From Theristus sp. LFF4_11 (taxonomy: Eukaryota > Nematoda > Chromadorea > Monhysterida > Xyalidae), in assembly GCA_030248135.1 (NCBI GenBank), contig JASANC010004600.1:82305-146304 (forward strand): a DNA stretch of 64,000 nucleotides. Reading direction: 5' to 3'. This document shows, one piece after another, positions 35,174-47,100 of the stretch. Below the pieces are notes generated by a model that saw nothing but the letters and a program-made list of their open reading frames with translations, did no database searches and was not told the DNA's origin. The translations under genes were made by a program, and so were the position numbers. The first letter of the stretch is position 1; each line of letters opens with the position of its first letter.

Positions 35174-38100
35174 ATGAGCCATATCCAGTTCGACCAGCTG
35201 CTTGCTGGATTCCGTGACCTGTTTTCACACGACGAAGTCAACATTGAAGAGGTTATGTACAGTTGAACTCTAAATTATAGGCAACCAGCTGATTGGTTGT
35301 GATCACGTGAATCATTTGATGCGTGCTTTCTGTACGCGGTGCGGGCAGTGCTGTGGAGGCAGAGTCTGTCCATTATAGGATGCATACATTATGTGATCAC
35401 CAACCAATCAGCTGATTCCCTGTAGAGTTCGACTACTATAGCTATCAGTCTTTTCTCTTTGTTACCTATTCTATTTTTGCGTTTGAAATCGATCCGGTTT
35501 TTTAATGAATTATTCTGCAGGTGAAAAATTTGATGTCCGCTTATCAAAGCAATCGCAATGACTGGCAGCCGTTCAATTTTGTCGATCCGAATCGGTAAGA
35601 TAAAAAATATCGAAAAAATCTCAACAAATTTTAAACTTCCATTGTTCTACAGCTATACTCGCAACCTGATCGACCAAGGCAATGGGAAATACAACGTGAT
35701 GCTGCTCTGCTGGGGTCCTCGAATGCGTAGCAGGTTCGTTGTTGTTGTTCATCGCCCAGGGTGGGAAAGGTAGTGACGCAACTTGGCCGATCCAGCGGGC
35801 TCGGCCGGGTGGCGCTGTGTAGGAGCTGCGTCGTGTCCGCTTGTAGCAGAAGTCGTTATATGAGCAGAAACCATATGATTTGGCAACGCTTGTTAATGAA
35901 ACAACACGTCCGGGAAATCTGACTGTCAAAAAAAATTCTAGTTTGGATTTACCCTGGAATTTTTTCGCGGAACTGAAATTCATAAACGTATAACGTTGCG
36001 CATAAAACAAGTTGAAAGCTTCCAAAACAGTTTTCGTCACTTCACTCCAGCATTCACGACCACGCAAACGCGCACTGCTTCATGAAAGTGCTCGCCGGAA
36101 GTCTGGAGGAGACCCGGTACAATTGGCCGAACGAATCATCCGAGCACATGGACAAAATGGAACACGGACAACAGACGTTGCACTTGAACGAAGTTGCTTA
36201 CATCAACGGTTGGTACAATTGGCAAATGGTGCGATGCTGGTATACATGTATCTTATACGTTTTCACCCACCGGTTGTAGACATCCGAAAGCATATGTACG
36301 GTATGGCCGATTAAACATGGCAGCTTTTTTCAGGGTTCAAGGAGCGCGCTAGTTTTGAATGAAAGAAAAAAATGTTCAGAAAGCAAACTGCGTGCCAAAT
36401 TTGACGCGTTTTTGAAAACTAATGGATCATCCGCGCTATTCTGTGCATTCTTTCTCCTTTGCACACATGATTGGAAATTATGTTGGCATTTTTGAAAAAG
36501 AAAACTCCCAGTCTGCGACTGATCCCGCCTTGATGGACTGCCTCATTTATTCGGCCATACTTTACTACGAAACCTGAATGAAAGAAAAAACATTCAAAAA
36601 CCCAATTGTAGCTCAACTTTGACGTGTTTTTTTAATTAATTTATTCTTGTGCCATTCTGTTCAATCTTTTTCCCTTACACACACGACTGGGATCTTGGCA
36701 TTCTTGAAATAGACAACTCCTGCGACTAATCCCGCCTTGAGGGAGAATACAAGGACTGCTTTATTTATTCGGCCAGACCGTATGTATAAACTCCAAAGGT
36801 TTGAGCTGATTCAATCTATCTATCTATCTATCATCTATCTATTATACTAAGATAATAGTGGTGTCCGTGTCACTTTTTTGCAATTTGAATTGGCGCCCAT
36901 TTTTGCTATTAAAGATAGCTAAATCTCAATTTCTTAAGCTACGGTATCAAAGCAAATCATTTCTCAAAAACGTTACTCTGTACTGCGAAGTCATCGTGAT
37001 ACTCTTTGGTCATCCGCGACAGCGCCTGAACATACGATTGACAATTAATTGCATTTGTTGCTGTTCAAACTGACCGAAAGCCAAAGATGAAAGAAAACCA
37101 ACAGTAAAGAATGGTTTCAATTGTTTTTTTTTAAATCAGGTTGCAAAACGACATCGAAATTGCAAGTGCACATTGCACTTTGCTTTTAAGACAATATTTT
37201 TTATTATCATTTGGCCGAACAGTTGTTGCTTGGGAACTTTTTGAAAAAAAAATGTTCTAAAGTTATTGCTTGAGACTTTTTAAAAAACAGAAAAGTTTTA
37301 TCTGAACAACTCAACCAAAAAATTAATTGCGAAATCAAATAAACGGTGTTTGTTAATGAAGTGCGTGATTAACTAAAAATCTGATTAGAAAGCAAGATGG
37401 CTTTCAAAGCGGGTATTTGTTCATGTTCACTTTGAGAAAAGGTTTGGCATATATGTTAGGGTAACCGGGTAAAAGGTATGTTAAGGTATAAAAAACAGTG
37501 CTTTTTAAATGTTTTTTTTTTATTTAAACGTCACTTTTTTATGTTTTTGTTAATTTTTTAAAAAAATTTTTTTGTACAAAAAAGGATTGGCTTAGAGCAG
37601 GCTGAACGGGTGATAAACATAACAGAAAAATTACAATCTTCGCATTTTAAATTTGTTTTCAACACGCTGGTTTAATTAGAATGTGTCAATTTCAAAAAAA
37701 AAACAAAAATTAAAAATTGCAATTGCAATTTTTATAAAAAGTTACTTTTTGTCGTGTCAATTCAACTAACTTTAAAATCGCGGCGCTCTTCACTAATGCG
37801 TGGCCCAAGACAAAATGAATGGCCCATCGCAAAATGAATGTCCAACGATTTGAATACATTCTTAAAAGTGATTTTTGGTCTGAGGTTGATTGATCTTATC
37901 AAAAAGGCTTGGCTCATGTTTAGGATTATGAACCTACAATGACTCATTGCAAGCAGCATTTTCACCTTAGCCAAAAGGCTTCGCTTAGGACTAGGATTAG
38001 GTTTAGGATTAGGAACCTACTCATTTTGCGATGGGCCACGTAAAAGTAAAGAGCGCCAAAATCGCTTTACATATTTTTTACGGGAACAGCCATTGACCGT

Positions 38101-41100
38101 TGGTGATTAAAAAAGATTGTTTTAACTTTAAAAGGGAATGCAGTAAAGATTGTGTTCTTGATCAGAAGATTGTATTTGTTCATTTGAACGGGAACGACTA
38201 AAGCAGCTCAAAATCAAAATGCAACGCATTTTTAGCACGGTTCAAAAGGCCAAAATTCCCTCAAAAATAATAATTGTATTTATCAGCTAACCGTGCCGTA
38301 GGCACGGGTCAATTGGCTAGTTATACTAAAAATGCAATTTGTCTGTGTGTGGCACTTTTTTGCAATTTGAATTGGCGCCCTTTTTTGCTACTTAAGAAAA
38401 CTCCATCTCAATTTCCTTAACCTATTTTTAATTAATGTCAGTTGAGATTGTTTTCTCAAAACGTCGCTCTTCATAGCTGGAGTCATCATGATACTCTTTG
38501 GACAACAGAGACAGTTCAGCGCAGCATAGGCAAATGGAAGCGTGGCTGATCAAAACTTGATGATCGACTGGGAAAGATGTAACAAAACCGTCATTGAAAA
38601 AAGTTTGAACTTTTTTGTTTTTAAAAATCGGGTTGCAAAACGCACATCGACATCGGCATTGCAAGTTGCACTTTGGATTCAAAACAAGTAAATTTCATTG
38701 AAATTGATACTCCATGTTTCATTTTCAAATTGATACTCCATGGTTATGAGCGATAATTTCAACGTAACGCACGATGGGAAACTGGCAATTGTTGCTGCTC
38801 AAAACTTGACGAGCGACTGCGAAAGATGTAACAAAACCGTCTCTGAAAAAAAGTTAGTTTTTCAATTGGGTCGAAATGGTATTTACCATTCATTTTCACT
38901 TTGCAAAATGTTTGGGTCATGTTGGGGTAAACGGGTAAAAAGAGGCAATGACTGCAAAACGAAATTATAAACGTCACTTTTTTGTTTCTTCTATTCATTT
39001 TCACTTTGCTAAAAAGGCTTGGCTTAGGTAAACGGGTAAAAGAAGCATTAGCTTTTTAAAACGGGTAATTGAAAAAAAAGTTAATTTTTATGTTTTTATT
39101 CAATCTTACTTCACATACAAAAAGGCTTGACTTAGGTTAGGGTGAACGGGTAAAAATAGCAAAATCATAAACTTCGCATTTTTACTTTGCAAAAAAGGAT
39201 TGGCTTAGGTAAACGGGTAAAAGAAGCATTAGCTTTTTTAAACGGGTAATTGAAAAAAAACGTTAATTTTTATGTTTTTATTCAATCTTACTTCACATAC
39301 AAAAAGGCTTGACTTAGGTTAGGGTGAACGGGGAAAAATAGCAAAATCATAAACTTCGCATTTTCACTTTACAAAAAAGGCTTGGCTTAGGTAAACGGGT
39401 GAAAAAAGCATTAGCTTTTTAAAACTGGTAAATGAAAAAAACGTGAGTTTTTATATTTTTTATTCAATTTTACTTCACTTACAAAAAGGCTTGCCTTCGG
39501 TTAGGGTGAACGGGTAAAAATAGCAAAATCATAAACTTCGCATTTTTTATTTATTTAAATACATTAAAAAATATTGTATTGTTGGCGACTTCACGACAGC
39601 TCAAGGTAAATTTTCTTCAGGGTTATTATTCAGTAAACGTTACTGTTTTTTCTTTCTAAGTCAATGCCAGTTCACCAAAAAGGCTTGGCATTGATTAAGC
39701 CACATACGCTCGGGTCAATTGGCTAGTCTATTATACTAAAAATGCAATTTGTCTGTCTGTCTGTCCCTGTCATTTTCATGAAATTTGAATTGGCGCTCAT
39801 TTTTGCTATTTAAGAAAACTTCATCTCAATTTCCTTAACCTATTTTTATTAATGCCAGTTGAGATTGTTTTTTCAAAACGTCTCTCTTCATACTAGCAAA
39901 TTGACCCGTGCCTACGGCACGTTTAGCTGATAAATACAGCTATTATTTTTAAGTTGGTTTTCCCTTTTGACCTTGCCCACGACGCGGACTCAAAATGCAT
40001 TGCATTTTATTTTGAGCTGCTTTAACCGACTGTTGTTGATTTACCATAGAAATGATCGCTCACTTTTAAAGCAAACGTATCCGTCGATGCTTCTACTTTT
40101 TTGAAAATCACAGCATTTTTTGTTGTTTAAGCCGTGTTTTTTGTGAAGCAACATGCTTTTGCTGATTTTATTGCTGTCGATTCAATCGTAACCTGATTTA
40201 CTCACCATAACACTGATTACTGTGTGGTTTGGTTTTCGCTGTTTCAGCATCAATCAAAGCGACACATAAGAAATAACAGATATCTAACAATCATAACTGC
40301 ACTGCCATTCAAAATATAAAAAACAATCTTTTTTAATCAGCAACAAACAACTGCCATTCCCTATTAAAATATCAAAGTATTAGCTTTTCAATGTCGCTTA
40401 TTTGTCCTTTCATTCTTCGCTAATCAGTTGCATTCCACTGTCCTTCCCGTTTAAAGTATCAAAAAAAACAATCTCCTTTGATGAGCAACAATTAACAGCC
40501 ATTCACGCTCAAAGTTTCAAAAATAAATCTTGTTTGGTTAGCTTTTCAATGTCGTCACATGTTGTTCAATCGCCATTCCTGTTCAAAAAATTTTGAAAAA
40601 CAATGTCGTTTGATTAGCAACAATTAACTGATACCGGTTTAAGTTTTTGTTTCAGTTTAAATTACAGGTTTAAGAAAAACAATCTGCTTCAGTCAGCTGT
40701 CATTTCTGAATAGGCAACGCTTTTCTAAATACCCATTGGAAAACGCCCGCTTTTGACTTGGTAAAGGTTTTTACCCGCTTACCCTAACCTAAGCCAGGCC
40801 TTTTAGAGTGTAAATGTCAAAAAGGCAACACTTCTGAACAATTGTTGCAAAACGCCAACTTTCGTTTTGATAAGTTGCTTCTTTTTCCCGCTTACTCTAA
40901 CCTAAGCTAAGCCTTTTAAAGTTTAAATGACAAAAAATGCAAAACTTTTTTAAATATTCGCTGCAAAACGGCCACTTTTGTGTGGTATGTTTACTACTCT
41001 TACCTTTAACCCTAACCTTAGCCAAGGATTTTTGATAGAATGGAAATGACAAAACAGCAACATTTTACTGAATACCCGTAGCAAAGCTCCCGCTTTTGTT

Positions 41101-44100
41101 TCAAATGTTTACTTTTTTCCCCGCTTACACTAACCAAAGCCAGTTCTTTTTGATCGAGTTCAACAAAAAGCAACACGTTTCTGAGTGTCCATTGTGTAAA
41201 ACGGTCGTTTTTGTCTTCCTATGTAGCTTTTCTATCGTAAGTGACGCATTTTCTGTGATAAAAAAACAAATGAAAAAAGCAACGATTTTCTACATTTTAC
41301 TGAGTACCCGTAGCAAAGCTCCCGCTTTTGTTTCGAATGTTTACTTCTTTTCCCCGCTTACCCTAACCTAAGCCAGTTCTTTTTGATCGAGTGCAACAAA
41401 AAAACTCGTTTTTTGTAAAAAACACTCCATCGTCTACAATGGAGTCCTTGCAATTATTACGATTGTCTCGCTTGTTGGTTGTCGCTCTTGAGCAAAAGGC
41501 ATCATTCAAAAAGGCAACACTTCTGAACAATTGTTGCAAAACGCCAACTTTCGTTTTGATAAGTTGCTTCTTTTTCCCGCTTACTCTAACCTAAGCTAAG
41601 CCTTTTAAAGTTTAAATGACAAAAAATGCAAAACTTTTTTAAATATTCGCTGCAAAACGGCCACTTTTGTGTGGTATGTTTACTACTCTTACCTTTAACC
41701 CTAACCTTAGCCAAGGATTTTTGATAGAATGGAAATGACAAAACAGCAACATTTTACTGAATACCCGTAGCAAAGCTCCCGCTTTTGTTTCAAATGTTTA
41801 CTTTTTTCCCCGCTTACCCTAAACAAAGCCAATTCTTTTTGATCGAGTTCAACAAAAAGCAACACGTTTCTGAGTGTCCATTGTGTAAAACGGTCGTTTT
41901 TGTCTTCCTATGTAGCTTTTCTATCGTAAGTGACGCATTTTCTGTGATAAAAAAACAAATGAAAAAAGCAACGATTTTCTACATTTTACTGAGTACCCGT
42001 AGCAAAGCTCCCGCTTTTGTTTCGAATGTTTACTTCTTTTCCCCGGTTACCCTAACTAAGGCAGTTTTTTTTGGGGGGGGCAAAAAAAAATCTGTTTTTG
42101 GGAAAAAAAAATCCTGGTTGGAAGGGGGTCTGGATTGGTGGTTGGGTGGTGGGGGGGGGGGGGAAAGGGGAAAGGCGGGGGAAGGGGATATTGTTTTGGT
42201 TGTTGGGGGGGGGTGTAAAGTTGGCGTGGTCGTATACGTGGCTGGTATACGTGGCAAGTGCACGTCAACAAACGTCATCGCTGTCTGCACTATCTGATAT
42301 ATACCATGTTTTGTACCATTTCGGGGTTCAGTTTAGTTCAGTTTAGTACCGTTTTACTGTGTCTGTCTGGAGCACCCGAATAAACTGATCCGGTCGTCTG
42401 TGGCGCGTCAAACTGGTGAGCCCGACGTGATCTGAGCGCAGCCATCTGAGCGCGCATCAATTTGGTCATCATCACCCTGGACACCAAACGTGGTTGGTTG
42501 TTGTTTTGCTCAGTGTTGTGTGTTGTTTTTTGTGAGCACAGGGAATTGACCAGCAGCAGCGCAGCAATGTCGGCACATTCGCGCGCATCTTCGTCCAGTG
42601 AGCGTACGGCTGAGGACGTGAAAAGCTGCAAACTGAACCAGAAGCAGTTGGCCGCGCAAGTTCAAAGTTGTTTCGTGAGTGACAACAGGGATGCCCTGCT
42701 TAGGTTAGCAAGCACGTTGCGTGAGACTACGAAGTTGCACCCGCAGATGCAATACGGTATGAAGTGCAAGCTCGGGCATGTAGGAAAGTTGAGCACTGAA
42801 GACTTGGCTGCGAAATTGTCTTTGTTTTTGAATGAGTATTTTCAGTACAAGCCATTTCTCGAGTTGTCACAAAACTGGTGTCAGCCAAACGGTCGAGTGC
42901 AGCAGGCCGGTGAAGAGGGCGAGTCACAGAGCAATGCGAGCAATGCTGACGTGAGTGTCACTGCAGAGTCCCCTACCGTGCCAAGTGAGTTGGAATCTGG
43001 TGATGGTCCTTGTGTTTCGCGTTTACAGTCAGAAACCGGTGTGTTGTCTGCGAAAAAGAGTCATGGTGGTTCACATGCAAACAGTGTTTTGTCCAGAGAG
43101 TCCGTAGTGCAGGACAAAGTGGATCAGGTGCAGGCAACGCAGTTTCTGTGCAACTATGGCCGAAGTGGTGATCGTCAGGCAATGTTGCATTTGTGTCACA
43201 GTTTGCGCAATGGCACAAAGGTGAACAAGGAGCTGCACGATATTGTGACGCGTAAGCTGTCAAAAACAAGGGCGCTCAGTAATGCGGAGTTGATGAACCG
43301 TATTTTTGCTGTTTTTGTGGATTATTTTGAGTGTTACGACTATTTGACTTTGCCGTTCAGAGTGGGCGACAGTTCCGTTTCGGAGATTGGAGACACGGAC
43401 GATGCACAGCCAGCGATGCAGTCGCAAGAGCGTCCAATGCCCAAACAGTCGTTGAAAGAGAGTGAATCAGTGGGCATGTCTGTCAAATCTGGTCATTCAA
43501 AGTCGGCTAGCGCTCAACAAAAAAACAATAAAAAACAGAGGGCCGTGCAGTCGAGCAGTGTTTTGACCCAAGAGACCAGTGACAACGAGTGTGAACAAAA
43601 AGTCTTCCGTGCCAAACAAAAAAGACAAAAAAGACCCTCTGTCACTAAAAAGATGCACGAGAACACTGCAAGGCACGAGAGCGCTGATGCTGATTGGAAA
43701 ACAATGAATAATTCCGCCGGAAAGGCGAGGCCGACACAGGAGGATGAAAGGGTCAAAAAGAGTGATAACGGTGATTTGCACACTGATCTGAAAATGTTCA
43801 TGACGATGATGCAGCAACAAATGCAGTTGCAATCGGAAGCGCAGATGGTCACGCTCAAGGAATTGCTGCGCAAGTCTGATGAACGGTTTGATCAGATTAA
43901 AAGTGAAGTTGCGGAAATCAAGCAGACGATTTTCCAGAAGGATGATTCCTGCGAGCACAGTGATTCTGGAAATGAGCATGATGATCGGTCTGAGGTCAAA
44001 GTTGACCCAAGTGATTCATTGAACGCTGTGATGTATTGCGATCCATTAACATTGTTGCAAAACAAATGGGAGCGTTACGGCCCCAATCAAACGATTCAGT

Positions 44101-47100
44101 TCCGTGCATGGATGGATTCGCTTCAGACACGTCTGCGTATGGCTAAAATGGGCAAGTTTTTTGATGATGATTTGGCTGTGCAACACATTCGTGCTTGTTT
44201 GACTGATGATGCCAAGCATGTGTTCGACCAGCAACCGAATAGTGTGCGAAAGAGTCTGAACGAGACAATCGCGTATCTAGAGCGATCGTACGGTCCGCGC
44301 AATGAACTGATATTTGCTCACAAAGATTTTCATCTCGCGCGTCGAGAACAGAATGAGACCGCACGTGATTTCGCAAATCGGTTGGAAACGTTGTATCAGA
44401 AAACGGGTGCACCGCCGTGTGATGTCAATGGCAGGTATGATACCGAGCACGAGCATTTGATGAGCAGACTGTTCATTGAGCATCTAAACAACACAGATTG
44501 GTCCAACAAAGCCAATACAAAGTATGTGGCTGGTAAGAGTTTCCGTGAGATTGTGGACTACATTGTGGAGCTTGAGGAGAGCATGTCTGTCTCACGTTTC
44601 AACGGTCAATCGTACTACAACAGTGGTAGTAGAGGTAGTGCTCGTGGAAAGCGTGGTCGTGGAGGAGTGTACAAGAGTAACTACTGGCGCAATAATTTTG
44701 GAGCTGGTAACGGTTACCAGCAGCAGTACCAAAATCGGAATAACAATTATCAGTCACGTCGTGGTAGCAACCATGGCCATTGGAACAATTGGCATGGTAA
44801 CAATTCGAGCCAGAGTGGTTCGTACGGACAGAATCAGAGTCGTCCGAATAATGCGCAGCAGTCACAGGGTGCAAATAATAATGCGCAGAAAAAAGTGGGT
44901 TTGATGAAGAATGGCAGTAGTGCTAAGGGTGCAGACCAAGCGCAAGACGGTGATTACGAGACACCGATGTTGAACGGTCGAGTTGTGAAATATTACTGCG
45001 TCGACACCGGATCAGACGCAATGCTTCTAACGCAGCGATACGCGCGTGAATGTGGTTTGAAAATTGAGCGCAACCACAATAAAAGCATCAATTTGAGTGC
45101 AGCAAACGGTACGCCCATGCGTGTGCTTGGTACGTGTTATGCAACGCTGTGTGTTGATGGGCAGACTATTGAGAACTGTGAGTTCTTGGTCACTGACGCT
45201 ATGCAAGGCGAAGTGGACTTGGTGATTGGTCGGAATAAACTGAGGCAAATTGCCGTCAGTGTGATCACGGGCAGCGGAAAGCCTTTGCGCCTGATGAAAA
45301 ACAGACAGACTGAATCCGACAATCCGCCATTTGTGCGTCGTATTCGCAAGCACTGCCCGGTGTTACCTGATGATGAACGGGTACGAATCATGTTTGTTGA
45401 TAAAGACGCAAATGCGCGTTTTCAGTTGGAGGTTCCAATTGAAGAGAGCAATGGTGAAGATACTGAGTGGATGGATGTGCAGTCAGTGAATCAGTCAGTT
45501 GAGCATGAGAAAAAAGAGGAGTTGATTGATGTGTTGAAAATTGGGAACTTGACAGCAGAAGAGACGGAATCTGTCAAGCATTTACTGCAGTCCAAAGAGA
45601 GAGCATTCAGCACTAGCTACGTGCCAGGTAAATGCCAGAACGTTGACAACGTTGGCAAAGCAACGGTTGAGCACACAATTGATGTCGGAGATAATCCACC
45701 TTTCCGCGAGAAACCGCGTCGAATCGAATTGAATCTCAGATCAGTGGTGGAGGACATGTGCTGTGAATTGCTCGAAAACAAGTTCATCCGTGAGTCTAAT
45801 TCGCCGTACGCATCTGCCATTGTGCTCGTGAAAAAGAAAGAGGGTAGTTGGCGTTTCTGTGTGGATTTTCGGCGATTGAATAGTATTACGCGAGCTGACG
45901 CGTATCCATTGCCTCGCATCGATGACATGATTGACTCATTGCGGGATGCACGTTACTTTACGTCGTTGGACGTGAAATGCGGCTATTACAATATTCCAAT
46001 GGCTGAAAAGGACATTGAAAAGACTGCATTCCTCGCATTCCACCAAGGATCGTGGAAACTATTTGAATGGCTGCGCATGCCATTTGGTTTGACCGGTGCT
46101 CCGGCAACTTTCCAGCGCTTTATGAACAGCCAACTGAGGGAGCATATTGGCAAGCGTTGTCGAGTTTATTTGGACGACGTCCTGGTGTACAGTCGTTCAT
46201 TTAAGGAACATTTGAATGATGTGAGCATGGTGATTGATGCTATGGTCGACGCAGGATTGCGTTTGAACCAGATTAAGTGTACGTTTTTTCAGTCAGTGAA
46301 TCGACAGTGGTACAACCGCACAGCGGATGAGTATAGAGTTGGTGAACTGGTTTGGGTGAAAGATGCAACAAACCGTGATTCAAGGAAAAGCAAGTTGCAT
46401 CCTACGCATCCGTTGAAAGGAACCTTTTTTGAGCTGTTGAAACCGTCGTCTGCGAAGATTCGTTTAGAATCAGGCAAAGTGATTGTGCGTCGACTTGCCG
46501 ATCTTCGTGAAAGGGGGAAAAAGACGACAAATTGAATTGGATGCGTATTTGAATGTCATTCTATTGATTTTTCACTCAACCATGATTTTTTGTTGTTGCT
46601 CATTCGTTGTTTTGCTCTGTTGTGATTATTTCTTGTGATTTGTACCATTGTGATTTATCGTCCGTGGCGCATCGTCTTCCGTTCACGGGGGAGGAGTTGG
46701 CGTGGTCGTATACGTGGCTGGTATACGTGGCAAGTGCACGTCAACAAACGTCATCGCTGTCTGCACTATCTGATATATACCATGTTTTGTACCATTTCGG
46801 GGTTCAGTTTAGTTCAGTTTAGTACCGTTTTACTGTGTCTGTCTGGAGCACCCGAATAAACTGATCCGGTCGTCTGTGGCGCGTCAAACTTTAAATAGCA
46901 AAATTGGCTCAAACTTGTAAATTTTAATAGCCAATCAACGTAGCGGAACGGACCTGACTTACATACACAGTTACTATCTTAGTATTATAGATAGCTGAAG
47001 TCATCATGATACTCTTTGGTCAACAGAGACAGTTCAGCGCAGCATAGGCAAATGGAAGCGTGGCTGATCAAAACTTGATGATCGACTGGGAAAGATGTAA

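Larger units (their letters stand above)
42221..46889 (+). mobile_element. Ty3-type LTR retrotransposon, internally deleted
   Basis: Two LTRs of about 193 bp (42221-42413 and 46697-46889) look identical, suggesting a recent insertion. A primer-binding site follows the 5' LTR, and a purine tract (GGGGGAGGAG) precedes the 3' LTR. The single frame between them has Gag, protease and reverse transcriptase, then jumps to the end of integrase. The target duplication cannot be read because the left flank is degraded; the right flank is TTAAATAGC of Helitron E. Confidence 0.92.
39894..46991 (-). mobile_element. Helitron E, reverse, split by the LTR element
   Basis: Its 3' end is at left: CTAGCAAATTGACCCGTGCC with the hairpin of Helitrons A and B inverted. 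Its 5' end is at right: TTAGTATTATAGAT near 46990. Sequence before 42060 and after 46890 matches Helitron A (25.8-27.0 kb) in reverse. Within it a ~691-bp segment is repeated in direct order (from 40817 and from 41508). The Ty3-type element lies in its 5' half. Confidence 0.85.

Noticed and set aside
36815..39726. CRISPR-like array
   Set aside because: Repeats are long, degenerate and within eukaryotic Helitrons; no short identical repeats with unique spacers.
46280..46300. TTTTTTCAG at the polyprotein deletion junction as a splice acceptor
   Set aside because: TTTTTTCAG encodes the normal FFQ of the RT motif KCTFFQ, so a retro-copied spliced RNA is not needed to explain it.
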